Source of the DNA: Aminobacter aganoensis
GTDB lineage: Bacteria; Pseudomonadota; Alphaproteobacteria; Rhizobiales; Rhizobiaceae
Reading direction: 5' to 3'
Assembly: GCF_014206975.1 (NCBI RefSeq)
Contig: NZ_JACHOU010000023.1
Coordinates: 1-64,000 of the forward strand
Length of the DNA stretch: 64,000 nucleotides
Below the pieces are notes generated by a model. That model was given only the letters and a program-made list of their open reading frames with translations, ran no database searches and was not told the origin of the DNA. A program made the translations under genes and the position numbers. Shown in pieces: positions 8,651 to 18,054 of the stretch. The first letter of the stretch is position 1. The number at the start of each line of letters is the position of its first letter.

Positions 8651-9590
8651 CGTCAGCTTCGTCATCGCCGCCTACAATGCCGAGGCGACGCTCGGCCGCG
8701 CCATCGACAGCGCATTGGCGCAGCGTGAGGCCAGCGTCGAGGTGATCGTCGTCGACGACGGTTCGTCCGACGCAACGCTTGAGCTTGCATGCACCCATGC
8801 CGACGCCCGCGTCCGGGTGCTGGCGCTGGAGACGAATCGCGGCCCGGGCGGGGCGCGCAATGCCGGTCTCGATGCGGCGCGCGGCCGCTGGGTCGCGGTT
8901 CTCGATTCGGACGATGCCGTGCTGCCCGGCAGGCTTGCGGCGATGATTGCGCGCGCCGAGCAGAGCTCCACCGAGATGGCCGTCGACAATATCGCGGTGA
9001 TTCGAGAAGATGGCACGCCGCCGGAAGTGATGTTTCCCGAGCGTTATCTCGAAGATCTGGCGAATCTCACCTTGGCCGACTTCATCGGCGGCAATGTCGT
9101 CTTCGAATCCACGTTCAATTTTGGTTACATGAAGCCGATATTCTTGCGTGAATATCTTGAGCGCCATCGTCTGCGCTACGACGAAAATCTGCGCATCGGC
9201 GAGGACTACATCCTGCTCGCCAGCGCGCTCGCCAATGGCGGGCGCTGCGCCGTCGAACCGGCCGTAGGCTATGCCTATCACGTCCGCAAGGGCTCGATTT
9301 CCAGGGTTCTGGAGCTTCACCACATCGAAGCGATGCAGCGCGCCGACGCCGCCTTCGAGGCATCCAACACGCTCGACACCGAGGCTCGAAAAGCGTTCAC
9401 GCGACGGACGCGCAGCCTCTCGCAGGCTGCCTCATTCCTGTCACTGGTTGAGCACATCAAGCAGCGGTCGCCGCTCAAGGCGATCAGAACCGCACTGGGG
9501 GACCCGGCGGCGGTTCGCCATCTGCGAATGCCGATCGCAGTCCGGCTGCGCCGGGTTGCCCGGCAGTTCGCATACCGGCCCGGCAAATGA
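8640..9590 (+). CDS. exoO: ExoO-like family 2 glycosyltransferase
   Basis: A 316-residue GT2 enzyme. The ATG at 8640 has an AAGGAGG ribosome site about 5 bases upstream, inside the end of exoM. The GT-A motifs are VSFVIAAYNAEATLGRAIDS, VIVVDDGSSDATLE, NRGPGGARNAGLDAARGRW and VAVLDSDDAV, then RIGEDYILLASAL. ExoO adds a beta-1,6-linked glucose that starts the side chain in S. meliloti succinoglycan. Family and gene order agree; exact linkage here is inferred. Confidence 0.84.
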   Translation: MQPDVSFVIAAYNAEATLGRAIDSALAQREASVEVIVVDDGSSDATLELACTHADARVRVLALETNRGPGGARNAGLDAARGRWVAVLDSDDAVLPGRLAAMIARAEQSSTEMAVDNIAVIREDGTPPEVMFPERYLEDLANLTLADFIGGNVVFESTFNFGYMKPIFLREYLERHRLRYDENLRIGEDYILLASALANGGRCAVEPAVGYAYHVRKGSISRVLELHHIEAMQRADAAFEASNTLDTEARKAFTRRTRSLSQAASFLSLVEHIKQRSPLKAIRTALGDPAAVRHLRMPIAVRLRRVARQFAYRPGK

Positions 9591-9632
9591 TGCGATCGCC
9601 GGGACGGCCAAGACCAAGACGAGGAGACTGAC

Positions 9633-10547
9633 ATGATCGAGAGGATTGGCACGATGAAGAAAGTCAGGAAAGCGGTGATCCCGGTGGCGGGTCTCGGCAC
9701 GCGGTTCCTTCCGGCGACCAAGTCCATGCCCAAGGAAATGCTGCCCGTGGTCGACAGGCCCGTGGTGCAGTACGCCGTCGACGAGGCACTGGAGGCCGGC
9801 ATCGAGCACATCGTCTTCGTCACCGGCCGCAACAAGGCGGTCATCGAGGACTATTTCGACCTGCATCCCGAACTGGTGGGCACGCTCGAGCAGGCCGGCA
9901 AGGTCGACCAGATCAAGTCGCTGGAAAGCCTGCTGCCCGTGCCGGGTGCCACCAGCTTCACCCGCCAGCAGGCGCCGCACGGGCTCGGCCATGCCGTCTG
10001 GTGCGCCCGTGACATCATCGGCGACGAACCCTTCGCGCTGCTGCTGCCCGACATGGTGTCGTTCGGCAAGCGCGGTTGCCTGGCCGAAATCATGGAACTG
10101 CACGCCGAGACCAGCGGCAACGTCATTGCCGTCGAGCAGTGCGATCCGAGCGAGACCAACAAATACGGCATCGTCGGCAAGGGTCCCGACGTCGGCTCGG
10201 GCTTCGAGGTTACGGCGATGGTCGAGAAGCCGGCGCCGGCCAGCGCGCCGTCGAACTTCTACATCAACGGCCGCTACATCCTGCAACCGGAGATCTTCAA
10301 CCTGCTGGGCACCCAGAAGCGCGGCGCCGGCGGCGAGATCCAGCTGACCGACGCCATGGTGCGGCTTGCCGCAAGCCAGGCCTTCTTCGCCCGGCCGTTC
10401 AATGGCCGGATGTTCGACTGCGGCTCCAAGGAAGGCTTCATCCAGGCCAATGTCGCCTTTGCGCTGAAGCGGGCCGACATCCGCGATTCCGTGCTCGACG
10501 CCATCCGCGACATGGTCGCAGAGCACGATCACGTCGCCGCGGCCTGA
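9633..10547 (+). CDS. exoN: UTP-glucose-1-phosphate uridylyltransferase
   Basis: A 304-residue nucleotidyltransferase of normal GalU length. The signature [20 protein letters not shown] lies near the N-terminus, with the sugar-phosphate motif VEKPAP and EIQLTDAM further on. It makes UDP-glucose from UTP and glucose-1-phosphate, the donor for ExoA/L/M/O and the substrate of the UDP-glucose dehydrogenase at the left edge. GAGGAG about 6 bases before the ATG at 9633 supports that start over the internal ATG at 9654. It is named exoN because of its position between exoO and exoP; a separate housekeeping galU may exist elsewhere. Confidence 0.92.
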   Translation: MIERIGTMKKVRKAVIPVAGLGTRFLPATKSMPKEMLPVVDRPVVQYAVDEALEAGIEHIVFVTGRNKAVIEDYFDLHPELVGTLEQAGKVDQIKSLESLLPVPGATSFTRQQAPHGLGHAVWCARDIIGDEPFALLLPDMVSFGKRGCLAEIMELHAETSGNVIAVEQCDPSETNKYGIVGKGPDVGSGFEVTAMVEKPAPASAPSNFYINGRYILQPEIFNLLGTQKRGAGGEIQLTDAMVRLAASQAFFARPFNGRMFDCGSKEGFIQANVAFALKRADIRDSVLDAIRDMVAEHDHVAAA

Positions 10548-10557
10548 AGCCATGAAC

Positions 10558-10591
10558 TGTCGAAGGCGGATGAAACGGTTCGCCTTCGACA
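10558..10591 (+). terminator. Hairpin after exoN
   Basis: A perfect 11-base inverted repeat (tgtcgaaggcg / cgccttcgaca) separated by 12 bases starts 11 bases after the exoN stop. No strong T-run follows, so it may be a weak terminator or an mRNA-stabilising hairpin lowering exoP expression relative to the upstream genes. Confidence 0.5.
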
Positions 10592-10699
10592 ACGTTTGAA
10601 TGATGCGTGCCCCGACAGGCACAGCAGTTGCGTAGCTGAAGTCGGCTTCGCCAGAACCCAGCGAGCAGCGGGCGCTGCTCAGCAAGAACTGGAACGCAG

Positions 10700-13093
10700 A
10701 TGAACTACGCCAGCTTCCCCTTCAACAACCGCATCCCCGCGTCTCGCGAGGGGCCGCGTGAAGGCAGCGACTTCATCGATCTCGAACGCCTGCTGGCCAT
10801 GGCCAAGCGCCAGGCCAAGGTGGTCGGCGTCGGCGCGGTGGTCGGCCTGCTGCTCGGGCTCGTCTACCTCCAGACGACGCCGCCGACCTTTACCGCCTCG
10901 ACCCGCGTCCTGATCGACGAGGGCATGAACAAGATGGTCGACGAGGTTTCGGCGACGCCGGTCAACATGCAGACCGATGCGGCGATCCTTTCCCAGATCG
11001 AGATCATCAAGTCGGCACGCCTGGCCGCGGTGGTCGTCGACAAGGAAAAGCTCGACCAGAACCCGAGTTTCATGCAGCCGCCGAAGTCGCTGCTGTCGAC
11101 CCTGGTCGGCTATGCCCGCGGCTTCCTGCAGATATTCCGCTCCGCCCCTGACGTCGCGGGCGGCACCGAACTCACCGAGGCGCAGCGCAAGGCGATGGCG
11201 GCAGCGGCGCGCAAGGAGCAGGCGGTGGCGATGCTCCAGGCAAACATCATCGCCGAGCGCTCCGGCCGCAGCTACGTCATTTCCATGGGCTACAGCGCGC
11301 ACGATCCGCAACTGGCGGCTGCGATCACCAGGGCCTATGCCGACGCCTTCGTCGCCGACCAGCTCGACGCGAGTTTCGACGCCACCGAAAAGGCCGCCGT
11401 CTGGCTCCAGGGCCGGCTGGAAGAGCTGCGCTCGAGTTCGCAGAAGGCGGCGCTCGAGGTCGAGAAATTCCGCGCCGAGAACGGCCTGGCGGCAGCGCGC
11501 GGCGAAACCATCGCCGAACAGCAGCTGTCCGACCTCAACGCCCAGCTGATCCTGGCCCAGGCCGACACCGCCAAGGCGCGGGCGCGCTACGAGCAGTACC
11601 GCACCATCGTCGAAAGCGGGCCGGAAGCGGCCGTCGGCAATTCGACCCTGTCGGCCGAGGTGGCCGGAAACCCGCTGATCTCCGACCTCAAGAAGCGCCA
11701 TTCGGGCGTCACCAAACGCGAACAGGAGATTTCGGCCGGCTTCGGTCCCAATCATCCGCAGGCCGTGGCCTTGAGGAAAGAGCAGACGGACCTCGCCAAC
11801 CAGATTTTCCGCGAGCTGAGCCAGCTTTCCGAGACCTACCGCAACGAATTCGAGGTGGCGCAGTCGCGCGAGACGGCGCTGCGCAACAGCGTCTCGGAGG
11901 CGACCGGCCAGAATTCCAGCGCCAACCAGGCGCAGGTGCGGCTGCGCGAGTTGCAGCAGCAGGCGACCGCGCTCAGCACGCTCTACCAGACGTTCCTGTC
12001 GCGCTACGAGGAGGCGTCGCAGCAGCGTTCGTTCCCCATTGCCAAGGTCAGGGTGATTTCGGAAGCGACGATGCCGCGCGGCCCGTCGAGCCCGCGCACC
12101 TCGATGGTGTTCGGGCTGGCGCTGGTGCTCGGCGTCGTCATCGGCGCGGCCTTCGGTGCGCTCAACGAGTTCAACGAACGCTTCTTCCGTACCGCCGAGG
12201 ACGTGCGCGAGCGGCTTGGCGTCAAGTTCCTCGGCTACCTGCCACTGCTCGGTTCGAATGACGACAAGAAGGAGGCGCCGAAGACCGAGACAGGCAAGAT
12301 GGGCACGCCGCCGCCCCAGCCGCCGACGCGCGCCGCCGAGGCAGCCAAGCGCCGGGCCAAGATGCGCATCGCCGTCGACGCCCCGGCCTCGATGTTCGCG
12401 GAGACGCTGCGCAGCACCAAGATCGCCGGCGACGTCGTGCTGCAGGACACGGGCTGCAAGGTGATCGGCGTCATCTCGATGCTTCCGGGCGAGGGCAAGT
12501 CGACGGTGGCCGCCAATCTCGCCGGCCTGATCGCCAGCAATGGTGCCAAGACGCTGCTGATCGACGCCGATTTGCGCAATCCGGGCCTGAGCCGCAGCCT
12601 CGGCATCGATGCCGAGCAAGGCCTGGTCGAGGCGGTGGTCAACGACCAGGGCTGGCAGTCGGTGATCAAGGTCGACCGCCAGACCAAGATGGCGATCGTT
12701 CCGGCAGTGGTCCGGGGCCGTTTCTCGCACACCAGCGAATTGCTGTCCTCGGCGGGCATGCGGCGCTTCATCGATGATGCCAAGGCGACCTTCGACTACA
12801 TCATCGTCGACCTGCCGCCGCTCGGCCCGGTGGTCGACGCCAAGGCGTTCGCGCCGCTTGCCGACGGCTTCGTGCTGGTGGCCGAATGGGGTGCGACGCC
12901 GCGTCCGCTGGTCCGCTCGGCGCTCAATGCGGAGCCCCAGATCGCCAGCAAGATCCTTGGCCTGGTGCTCAACAAGGTCGATCTGAAGAAGCTGCCGCGT
13001 TACGGCGCCTATGGCGGCTCGGAACAGTTCCTGGAGAGATATTCCAGCTACTATGTCGACAAGAGCGAGCCCAAGGTGAAGGTCGCCGGCTGA
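10700..13093 (+). CDS. exoP: ExoP-like polysaccharide co-polymerase with BY-kinase domain
   Basis: A 797-residue Wzc/ExoP-type protein. The Wzz-type domain has a TM near residues 35-55 and a second TM around residues 470-490, just after the proline-rich MPRGPSSPRTS. A long coiled-coil periplasmic segment lies between. The cytoplasmic kinase has Walker A LPGEGKST (about residue 595), A' TLLIDADLRNPGL and Walker B YIIVDLPPL. The tyrosine-rich tail (YGAYGG, RYSSYY) is the usual autophosphorylation cluster. The family controls chain length and export with Wzy/Wzx-type partners. It closes the exoL-A-M-O-N-P series after a 152-base gap. Confidence 0.92.
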   Translation: MNYASFPFNNRIPASREGPREGSDFIDLERLLAMAKRQAKVVGVGAVVGLLLGLVYLQTTPPTFTASTRVLIDEGMNKMVDEVSATPVNMQTDAAILSQIEIIKSARLAAVVVDKEKLDQNPSFMQPPKSLLSTLVGYARGFLQIFRSAPDVAGGTELTEAQRKAMAAAARKEQAVAMLQANIIAERSGRSYVISMGYSAHDPQLAAAITRAYADAFVADQLDASFDATEKAAVWLQGRLEELRSSSQKAALEVEKFRAENGLAAARGETIAEQQLSDLNAQLILAQADTAKARARYEQYRTIVESGPEAAVGNSTLSAEVAGNPLISDLKKRHSGVTKREQEISAGFGPNHPQAVALRKEQTDLANQIFRELSQLSETYRNEFEVAQSRETALRNSVSEATGQNSSANQAQVRLRELQQQATALSTLYQTFLSRYEEASQQRSFPIAKVRVISEATMPRGPSSPRTSMVFGLALVLGVVIGAAFGALNEFNERFFRTAEDVRERLGVKFLGYLPLLGSNDDKKEAPKTETGKMGTPPPQPPTRAAEAAKRRAKMRIAVDAPASMFAETLRSTKIAGDVVLQDTGCKVIGVISMLPGEGKSTVAANLAGLIASNGAKTLLIDADLRNPGLSRSLGIDAEQGLVEAVVNDQGWQSVIKVDRQTKMAIVPAVVRGRFSHTSELLSSAGMRRFIDDAKATFDYIIVDLPPLGPVVDAKAFAPLADGFVLVAEWGATPRPLVRSALNAEPQIASKILGLVLNKVDLKKLPRYGAYGGSEQFLERYSSYYVDKSEPKVKVAG

Positions 13094-13108
13094 CGGCCGG
13101 AGCCGTCA
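13091..13108 (+). terminator. Small hairpin overlapping the exoP stop
   Basis: A perfect 7-base stem (tgacggc / gccgtca, 4-base loop) begins at the exoP stop codon in the 46-base gap between two convergent genes. It lacks a T-run, so terminator function is uncertain. Confidence 0.35.
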
Positions 13109-13139
13109 TGAGCAGGACGGGCTGCCCTTTAGGGGCATG

Positions 13140-13904
13140 TCAGGAAAACAGCAGCCGGCCACCCTTGTCGGCGATCCGCACCGCGGTCAGCCGGCCGGTC
13201 TTGAAGGCACCGGTGTCGATGTCGAGCCGGCGGCCTTCGATGCGCGGGAAGTCGACAGGGGTATGGCCGTGCACCGTCCAGCGATCGAGCCGGCGTGACG
13301 CCTCGAAGAACTCCTCGCGGATGTAGAGAAGGTCGTCGTCCTTCTGGTCGAGAAGCGGCACACCCGGCCGGATGCCGGCATGCACGAACAGGAAACGTTC
13401 CGAATAGGCCATGATCGGCAGCGAGCGCATGAACTGCATGTGGTCGCGCGGAATGTTGGCGCGGATGTACTCGTCGAGCTTGCCGCTGCTGCCATAGAGT
13501 TCGGCCAGATGCTCGTCGTCGATGTCGTAGGAAAACAGGGCGCTGCGGGCACCGGTGGCGAGCCAGCGCTCGAGCGACAGCCTGCCGTCGAGATAGTCGA
13601 GCGCCTGGGCCTCGTGGTTGCCGATCAGGCAGATGCGATCGAAGCCGGCCGGCGGCGGGGCGATCAGGTGGTCGAGCACCCGCGCCGAATCGGGTCCGCG
13701 GTCAATGTAGTCGCCGAGCATGACGATGAGTTTCCGCCCGGGCAGCGTCGCCGCGTCGGCAACGATCTTTGCCTCGAGCGAACGCAGCTCCCTGAAGCAG
13801 CCATGCACGTCGCCGACGGCGTAGACGACCGTGTCGGACAGGTCGAGTTCGACCCGCTCGCGCCCCTGCGGCCTGTTCTGCTGTCGGAAATTCAGGAAAC
13901 CCAC
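13140..13904 (-). CDS. PPP-family serine/threonine protein phosphatase-like metallophosphatase
   Basis: A 254-residue metallophosphoesterase with the three PPP signatures in order: GDVHGC, GDYIDRG and GNHE, plus the later histidine-containing HAGIRPG and VHGHTP motifs. These bind two metal ions and hydrolyse phosphate esters, either on proteins or on dinucleoside polyphosphates. It is convergent with exoP. A role in reversing phosphorylation of the exopolysaccharide machinery is possible but not shown; bacterial BY-kinases are normally dephosphorylated by low-molecular-weight tyrosine phosphatases, and this is not one. Confidence 0.85.
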   Translation of the reverse strand: MGFLNFRQQNRPQGRERVELDLSDTVVYAVGDVHGCFRELRSLEAKIVADAATLPGRKLIVMLGDYIDRGPDSARVLDHLIAPPPAGFDRICLIGNHEAQALDYLDGRLSLERWLATGARSALFSYDIDDEHLAELYGSSGKLDEYIRANIPRDHMQFMRSLPIMAYSERFLFVHAGIRPGVPLLDQKDDDLLYIREEFFEASRRLDRWTVHGHTPVDFPRIEGRRLDIDTGAFKTGRLTAVRIADKGGRLLFS

Positions 13905-14169
13905 CAGTATCTTGCCTCACATGCGCGGCCGCGCCGCCGCCGAACCATCCCGGCACATTCGAAACGAGCGGCATTATAGCGGGATGTACCACGGACAGGC
14001 ATGCCCCGCCGCCGACACCTGCAAAAATCGGCTGGTCATGGTAAAGAGCGCGGAGATGAATGGCCGTGGTGGCGCGAGACGATGGTCGTTAATGTTGCCG
14101 AACGATCGCGGCCATTGCGCCTCGCGGAGGCCGAGAGGCGCCACTTCAGAGGCATCATTCCGGAGGAAG

Positions 14170-14189
14170 GAAGTGGTAGCGGGAGAGGG
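14170..14189 (+). repeat. Left attachment-site repeat (attL-like), tRNA-Met 3' end copy
   Basis: The 20-mer gaagtggtagcgggagaggg is identical to 21591-21610, which covers the 3' end of the intact tRNA-Met gene and 4 bases beyond. Downstream bases (cttg, then aggat...atcatg) still loosely resemble the rest of the tRNA, but the cloverleaf is lost. The surrounding stretch 13905-14270 has no gene I can support; it holds the phosphatase promoter side and this repeat. Confidence 0.75.
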
Positions 14190-14270
14190 CTTGCCTCACA
14201 GGATGATCATGCTTGGGCGGCCTATTGTTTTTATTAAGTAATTTGACGATGTGTCGCGTCTATGTCGCGT

Positions 14271-14516
14271 TCATCCCAGAAGCGCTTTCTCTGCTACCGC
14301 CATTTCGTCGGCGTCGTCACCGCGTGGGAACAGGTAGCCGTACGTATCCATGGTCATGACGATGGAACTATGCCCAAGGCGTTCCTGGACGACTTTCGCC
14401 GGCAATCCGAGGCCACCATCTTGCGGCCGATCGATCGACCATGACGCGTAGAAGTGCCGAAGCGCGCTCGCGGCCTTAATGGCTTTGCCCTGGTCGTCTT
14501 CCCGCCAGCGTGGCGA
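14271..14516 (-). pseudogene. Phage integrase (tyrosine recombinase), C-terminal remnant
   Basis: Reading the minus strand gives about 80 residues with the end of a tyrosine recombinase. There is ALRHFYASW with the catalytic arginine, RLGHSSIVMTMDTYGYLF with the H and the tyrosine nucleophile, and a stop after AEKALLG. The catalytic R-H/W-Y end of the enzyme is preserved but the N-terminal and core-binding domains (normally another 300 residues) are missing. It lies 80 bases inside the left attachment repeat. It was presumably the integrase of the island. Confidence 0.8.
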
Positions 14517-14548
14517 CCGGGTTCGTGACCGTCACCTAGGAGGATGCG

Positions 14549-16082
14549 ATGAAGGACAGCGTTCCATCGTCGGGCACACATCGCCCGAGCAAGCAGGCAA
14601 TCCGGGATTGGGGAGAGACCGTGGAACGCGATCTACGTCGCGAACTTGTCGCCAGCCTCTTCCAGATGGCGAGCAAGGGTCTCGGTCACTTCTTCGCTCG
14701 TCGTTCCGGACGCGTCGGTTCGGATGCCATCGGCAACGACGGCCCGGCCATCAATGCGGCGCTTACACTCGGTGGCGTGGGTATCACCCTCCAGTTCATG
14801 AAAAGGTCTATGCCACAAGTGAAACCATCAGCGTCTTCAGGGAGGGCCAGACGCCGCGCGGCGTTCAGGCCGGCGCGACTTTCTCCGTGGCCCCTACAAC
14901 GACGGAAGGCACCGCTCTGAAATGGATCGGGGCCGCAGCGGGCACGCTGTGCTACTTCGGCTGCCCGCCAGGCGGCACGGCAGATATGAGCGGCGGCGGC
15001 ATTTACGCGGTCCAGTTTGACGGAAATCTGCTTGCAAGCAAAAGCCTGCACCTCCGAAGCTGCTCGTTCTCGATCTTCCAGCATGTTCGTTGCTGCAACG
15101 TGTGCGACAATATCACTGCCTATTGCATGATCATGGACAGCGAGGCCCGCCCAGGCGTCAACTCGATGTACCGCTGCAATTCCACAACCTGGCTATCTCA
15201 ACGGGTTCTGCCGCAGCTTATGGCCTTGTGATCACCGGAGCGGTCGACGAGACATCTGGTCGCCACCCCGCATTGTGCACCTTCAGTGGCCTGCACATCA
15301 CCCACGATGACGGGGATGCTCTCTATATCTCCAGTGCTGACGATCTTCTGTTTGCAGATCTCGGCGTTCCAAGGGTCGCAGTAGGGCTCGGCAAATCCGT
15401 CAATCTGGTACCGGGCGCCAATCGCGCTGTTGTTGGACTGACGTTCAACCAGGTCGGGACAAATGACGCGCCTGAGTTCCGCGCCGATGCTTCTGCAGCC
15501 TCATCCGTGGCGTCGCAATCTACGGCCTTCAGGGTGTGGACGCTGCGCCGACAATCACCCGCGTTGGCGGGGCGGAGATCGACAGGATCGACTACCTCGG
15601 GGAGGTCTATACTACCGGGCAGGAGTCACGTGGCGCCTATTCGCAGGTGCCGGGGCTGTTTCTCAACAATACGGCACGAAGCTCGCCCAACTGTTTGGAT
15701 TGGTACGAGGAGGGATCATTCACGCCGACGTTCTCTTTTGCCAGCGGCACAACCGGCATGACGCTGGGCGCTCAGACGGGCAACTTCACGCGCATCGGCA
15801 ACATGGTGATGTTCCGCCTGAGCGGGATCTACCGCTAAGGGGAGTTCGACGGGCAATCTGTCGATCACTGGATTGCCGTACACATCCGCGCAGATTGGAG
15901 CTCTCCAACTGAACAATCTTACGTCTGGTGTTGGCGATACGATGTTGACGGCTTCCATGGGGGCGGCGGGTGGCACTGGCCTTCAGATCTACAAGTTGTC
16001 GGCCGGTGCAGTAACAGCCCTGACCCACGCCGACATTACCAACACTTCAGTGATCCCCGTCATGGGGTTCTACTTTGTCTGA
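14549..16082 (+). pseudogene. Phage tail-spike/tail-fibre protein, multiply frameshifted
   Basis: A strong ribosome site (AGGAGG, 14538-14543) precedes an ATG at 14549. The coding signal then jumps frame at about 14800, 15190, 15500 and 15835. Joined, it reads an N-terminus with SDAIGNDGPAINAALTLGG (pectate-lyase-like spike start), a mid part with AGATFSVAPTTTEGTALKW and CTFSGLHITHDDGDALYIS, then RIGNMVMFRLSGIY / GSSTGNLSITGLPYTSAQIG and an end at GFYFV. This order is typical of receptor-binding tail spikes with a beta-helix and a C-terminal trimerisation part. At least four frame changes make a functional product unlikely. Confidence 0.78.
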
Positions 16083-16171
16083 TTTTGAGCGTCTGTTTCC
16101 AGGCGTTCTAGTCTAGTGACCGCGAAATAGAAAACGACAGGAACTGGGATGACCTACATCGACGAATAGCT

Positions 16172-17332
16172 CTAAAGTGTCGTCAGCACGCTACGGACTG
16201 CGTCCAGGTCGGTGGTAGACTTGATCGCAGCTAACTCGGAGGGAGCATTCGGCAGACATGGTCCTCCTGACATCTCAGAAGGGCTAAGGATCACCGTGTA
16301 GTTGTGGTCGCACGCCGCTGTGAGGTTCAACAGCCAACGTTCTGCATACCCAGTGTCACCCCAATACCCGACCCAGTGTTCGGGCATGAGGTCGATTATC
16401 TGTGCGCACGGTGGTGAAAAGACCATGTTGGCAAAGGCCGATCCGTGATTGCCAGCAATCACCTTCGCTTGGGAGAACAGGTCGATCTGCTCGCGGAAGC
16501 TCAGATAGGCAGGGCTTACGAGTTCGAAACCATGAGCTTGAAATTCGGAGACCACCTCCACTTCATTCCGCGCTGTGCGTGGCGAGTATGCACCTTCACG
16601 AGTTAGGTAGATCCTGCGAGATGGCGTAGCATTCCGTTTCGCATCTGTGAACTCCCGTAGGCAGGAGATGATATCTTGGCGCGGCTTGAAAGAGTTCACT
16701 CCAGTTAACATGTTGGACAACGACATGTCCCTGACGAGCACTTTCCCTTCGGTCACAATCAGTTGCTCAGGCGGGAAGCCCAATTCGACCAAGACTTCCT
16801 GAACCCTCCGGGGCAGAAACTTGGGTACAATGATCTTCAGGCCCTCGGATCGAACCATCTGGCGGGACAGCGCCAGCGCACAAAGGCCATCGAGGAGAAA
16901 GTGCCCATACGCACCGCACGACCGATGGAAGACATGAATTGCCCGCTCTTTGATTTCCGTCTGTGCAGCCTTGCGAACTTGTTGGGCAAGGTTTGGCTGT
17001 CTAGTGTCCACGTAATAGCTTGCAATATGCGAAGCTGACGATTCCAGTTCGCCGCCAGGGAGCACCACCAGCCCCGTGTTGGTATCGAGGACGCTGTCGA
17101 AGAGCCTCTTTGTCACAATGTCGGGCGCGACATAGCCGCGGTCTTCGAGTAGCATGCGCTTCAGGGTTCCAAGCCGATCCGAACTCAGATTTGAGGCCAG
17201 CCGCACGATCCTGTCCGAGGTTACGCTTGTCCCAGGTTGGATGCTTTGCGTGGCAGGTTGCGGAATTGTTTCGGTTTGGTGAGCCTCTATTCGAGGATTA
17301 TTGCGGACAGCTCTAAGCAGATTGGCAAGCAT
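16172..17332 (-). CDS. Glycosyltransferase family 61 protein
   Basis: A 386-residue GT61 (DUF563) protein. The diagnostic segments are FHRSCGAYGHFLLDGLCAL, RRIYLTREGAYSPRTARNE and the C-terminal AGNHGSAFANMVFSPP. GT61 enzymes in bacteria act in the cytoplasm on lipopolysaccharide or capsular glycans. A TTG at 17347 is in frame; the ATG at 17332 is preferred although no clear ribosome site precedes either. Its ATG shares a CATG tetramer with the start of the divergent methyltransferase, leaving no room for a promoter between them. Low GC (about 50%) marks it as acquired cargo of the island. Confidence 0.85.
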   Translation of the reverse strand: MLANLLRAVRNNPRIEAHQTETIPQPATQSIQPGTSVTSDRIVRLASNLSSDRLGTLKRMLLEDRGYVAPDIVTKRLFDSVLDTNTGLVVLPGGELESSASHIASYYVDTRQPNLAQQVRKAAQTEIKERAIHVFHRSCGAYGHFLLDGLCALALSRQMVRSEGLKIIVPKFLPRRVQEVLVELGFPPEQLIVTEGKVLVRDMSLSNMLTGVNSFKPRQDIISCLREFTDAKRNATPSRRIYLTREGAYSPRTARNEVEVVSEFQAHGFELVSPAYLSFREQIDLFSQAKVIAGNHGSAFANMVFSPPCAQIIDLMPEHWVGYWGDTGYAERWLLNLTAACDHNYTVILSPSEMSGGPCLPNAPSELAAIKSTTDLDAVRSVLTTL

Positions 17333-18047
17333 GGACGGCTTTCGCAAGACATCAGACCCCGTAGAAATCGCGCAACTCGCGACGAAATCGAAATCCCCAC
17401 TAGCCGAACTTTACTTCACGAAGGCTGGTGGCATATCCCTAAAGTGGCATCATTATCTGGATATCTACCACAGGTATTTTACCTCCTATCGGAACAAGCC
17501 CTTGCGGTTCCTGGAGATCGGCATATTCGACGGTGGATCGTTCAACGTCTGGCGCCCATACTTTGGTGAACAGGCCACCATCTACGGCATTGATATCGAG
17601 CCGACATCGGCTGCCAAGGTAGAAGCACTTGGGCTGAATTGCCATGGCCGAATCGGCAGCCAAGCTGATCCTGATTTCTTGCGCGCGGTGGTCGCCGAGA
17701 TGGGCGGCGTAGACATTGTGATCGACGATGGAAGCCACGTTGCCGAGCATCAGCTGACTTCGTTTCGTACGCTGTTCCCGTTACTTTCTGATGGAGGGCT
17801 CTACGTTTGCGAAGATCTGCATACCTCTTACTGGGAAGGTGATTGGCAGGGAGGCTACAAACGTCCAGGCACATTCATTGAAGTCACCAAAGACATCATC
17901 GACAGCTTGCACGCGTGGTATGCGCCCATCAAGAACGATCTGTCGGACATGCAATTGCATCGCAGCGTTCCCGCAATCCACATCCATGACAGCATGGTGG
18001 TAGTCGAAAAAGCCGCTGTTGAGCCACCGGTCATGATCATTCGCTAG
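17331..18047 (+). CDS. Class I SAM-dependent methyltransferase (sugar O-methyltransferase-like)
   Basis: A 238-residue methyltransferase with motif I FLEIGIFDGGSFNVW, acidic loop YGIDIEPTSA and VDIVIDDGSHVAEHQ. These resemble the MycE/CmcI group (Methyltransf_24-like), which methylates hydroxyls of sugars or small molecules. An in-frame TTG at 17301 is possible, but MDGFRKTS from the ATG at 17331 gives a normal length. It is divergent from GT61 with overlapping start codons and is followed by a degraded tail-spike C-terminal copy. Methylation of a surface glycan is the likely role, inferred from neighbours. Confidence 0.75.
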   Translation: MDGFRKTSDPVEIAQLATKSKSPLAELYFTKAGGISLKWHHYLDIYHRYFTSYRNKPLRFLEIGIFDGGSFNVWRPYFGEQATIYGIDIEPTSAAKVEALGLNCHGRIGSQADPDFLRAVVAEMGGVDIVIDDGSHVAEHQLTSFRTLFPLLSDGGLYVCEDLHTSYWEGDWQGGYKRPGTFIEVTKDIIDSLHAWYAPIKNDLSDMQLHRSVPAIHIHDSMVVVEKAAVEPPVMIIR

Positions 18048-18054
18048 TGCCCTG

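Noticed and set aside
10679-12730. 683-codon minus-strand frame opposite exoP
   Set aside because: Mirror of exoP codon periodicity; no domain and low-complexity composition.
1-13904. Wzy-type polymerase or priming galactosyltransferase
   Set aside because: No protein with the expected 10-12 TM polymerase pattern or the ExoY signature is present; these genes are probably left of the window.
14001-14237. Small protein gene in the gap before the island
   Set aside because: The frame crosses the attachment repeat and has no ribosome site or similarity.
14170-14245. Second tRNA-Met gene
   Set aside because: Only the 3'-most bases match; the anticodon and D-arm cannot be folded, so it is an attachment-site copy, not a tRNA.
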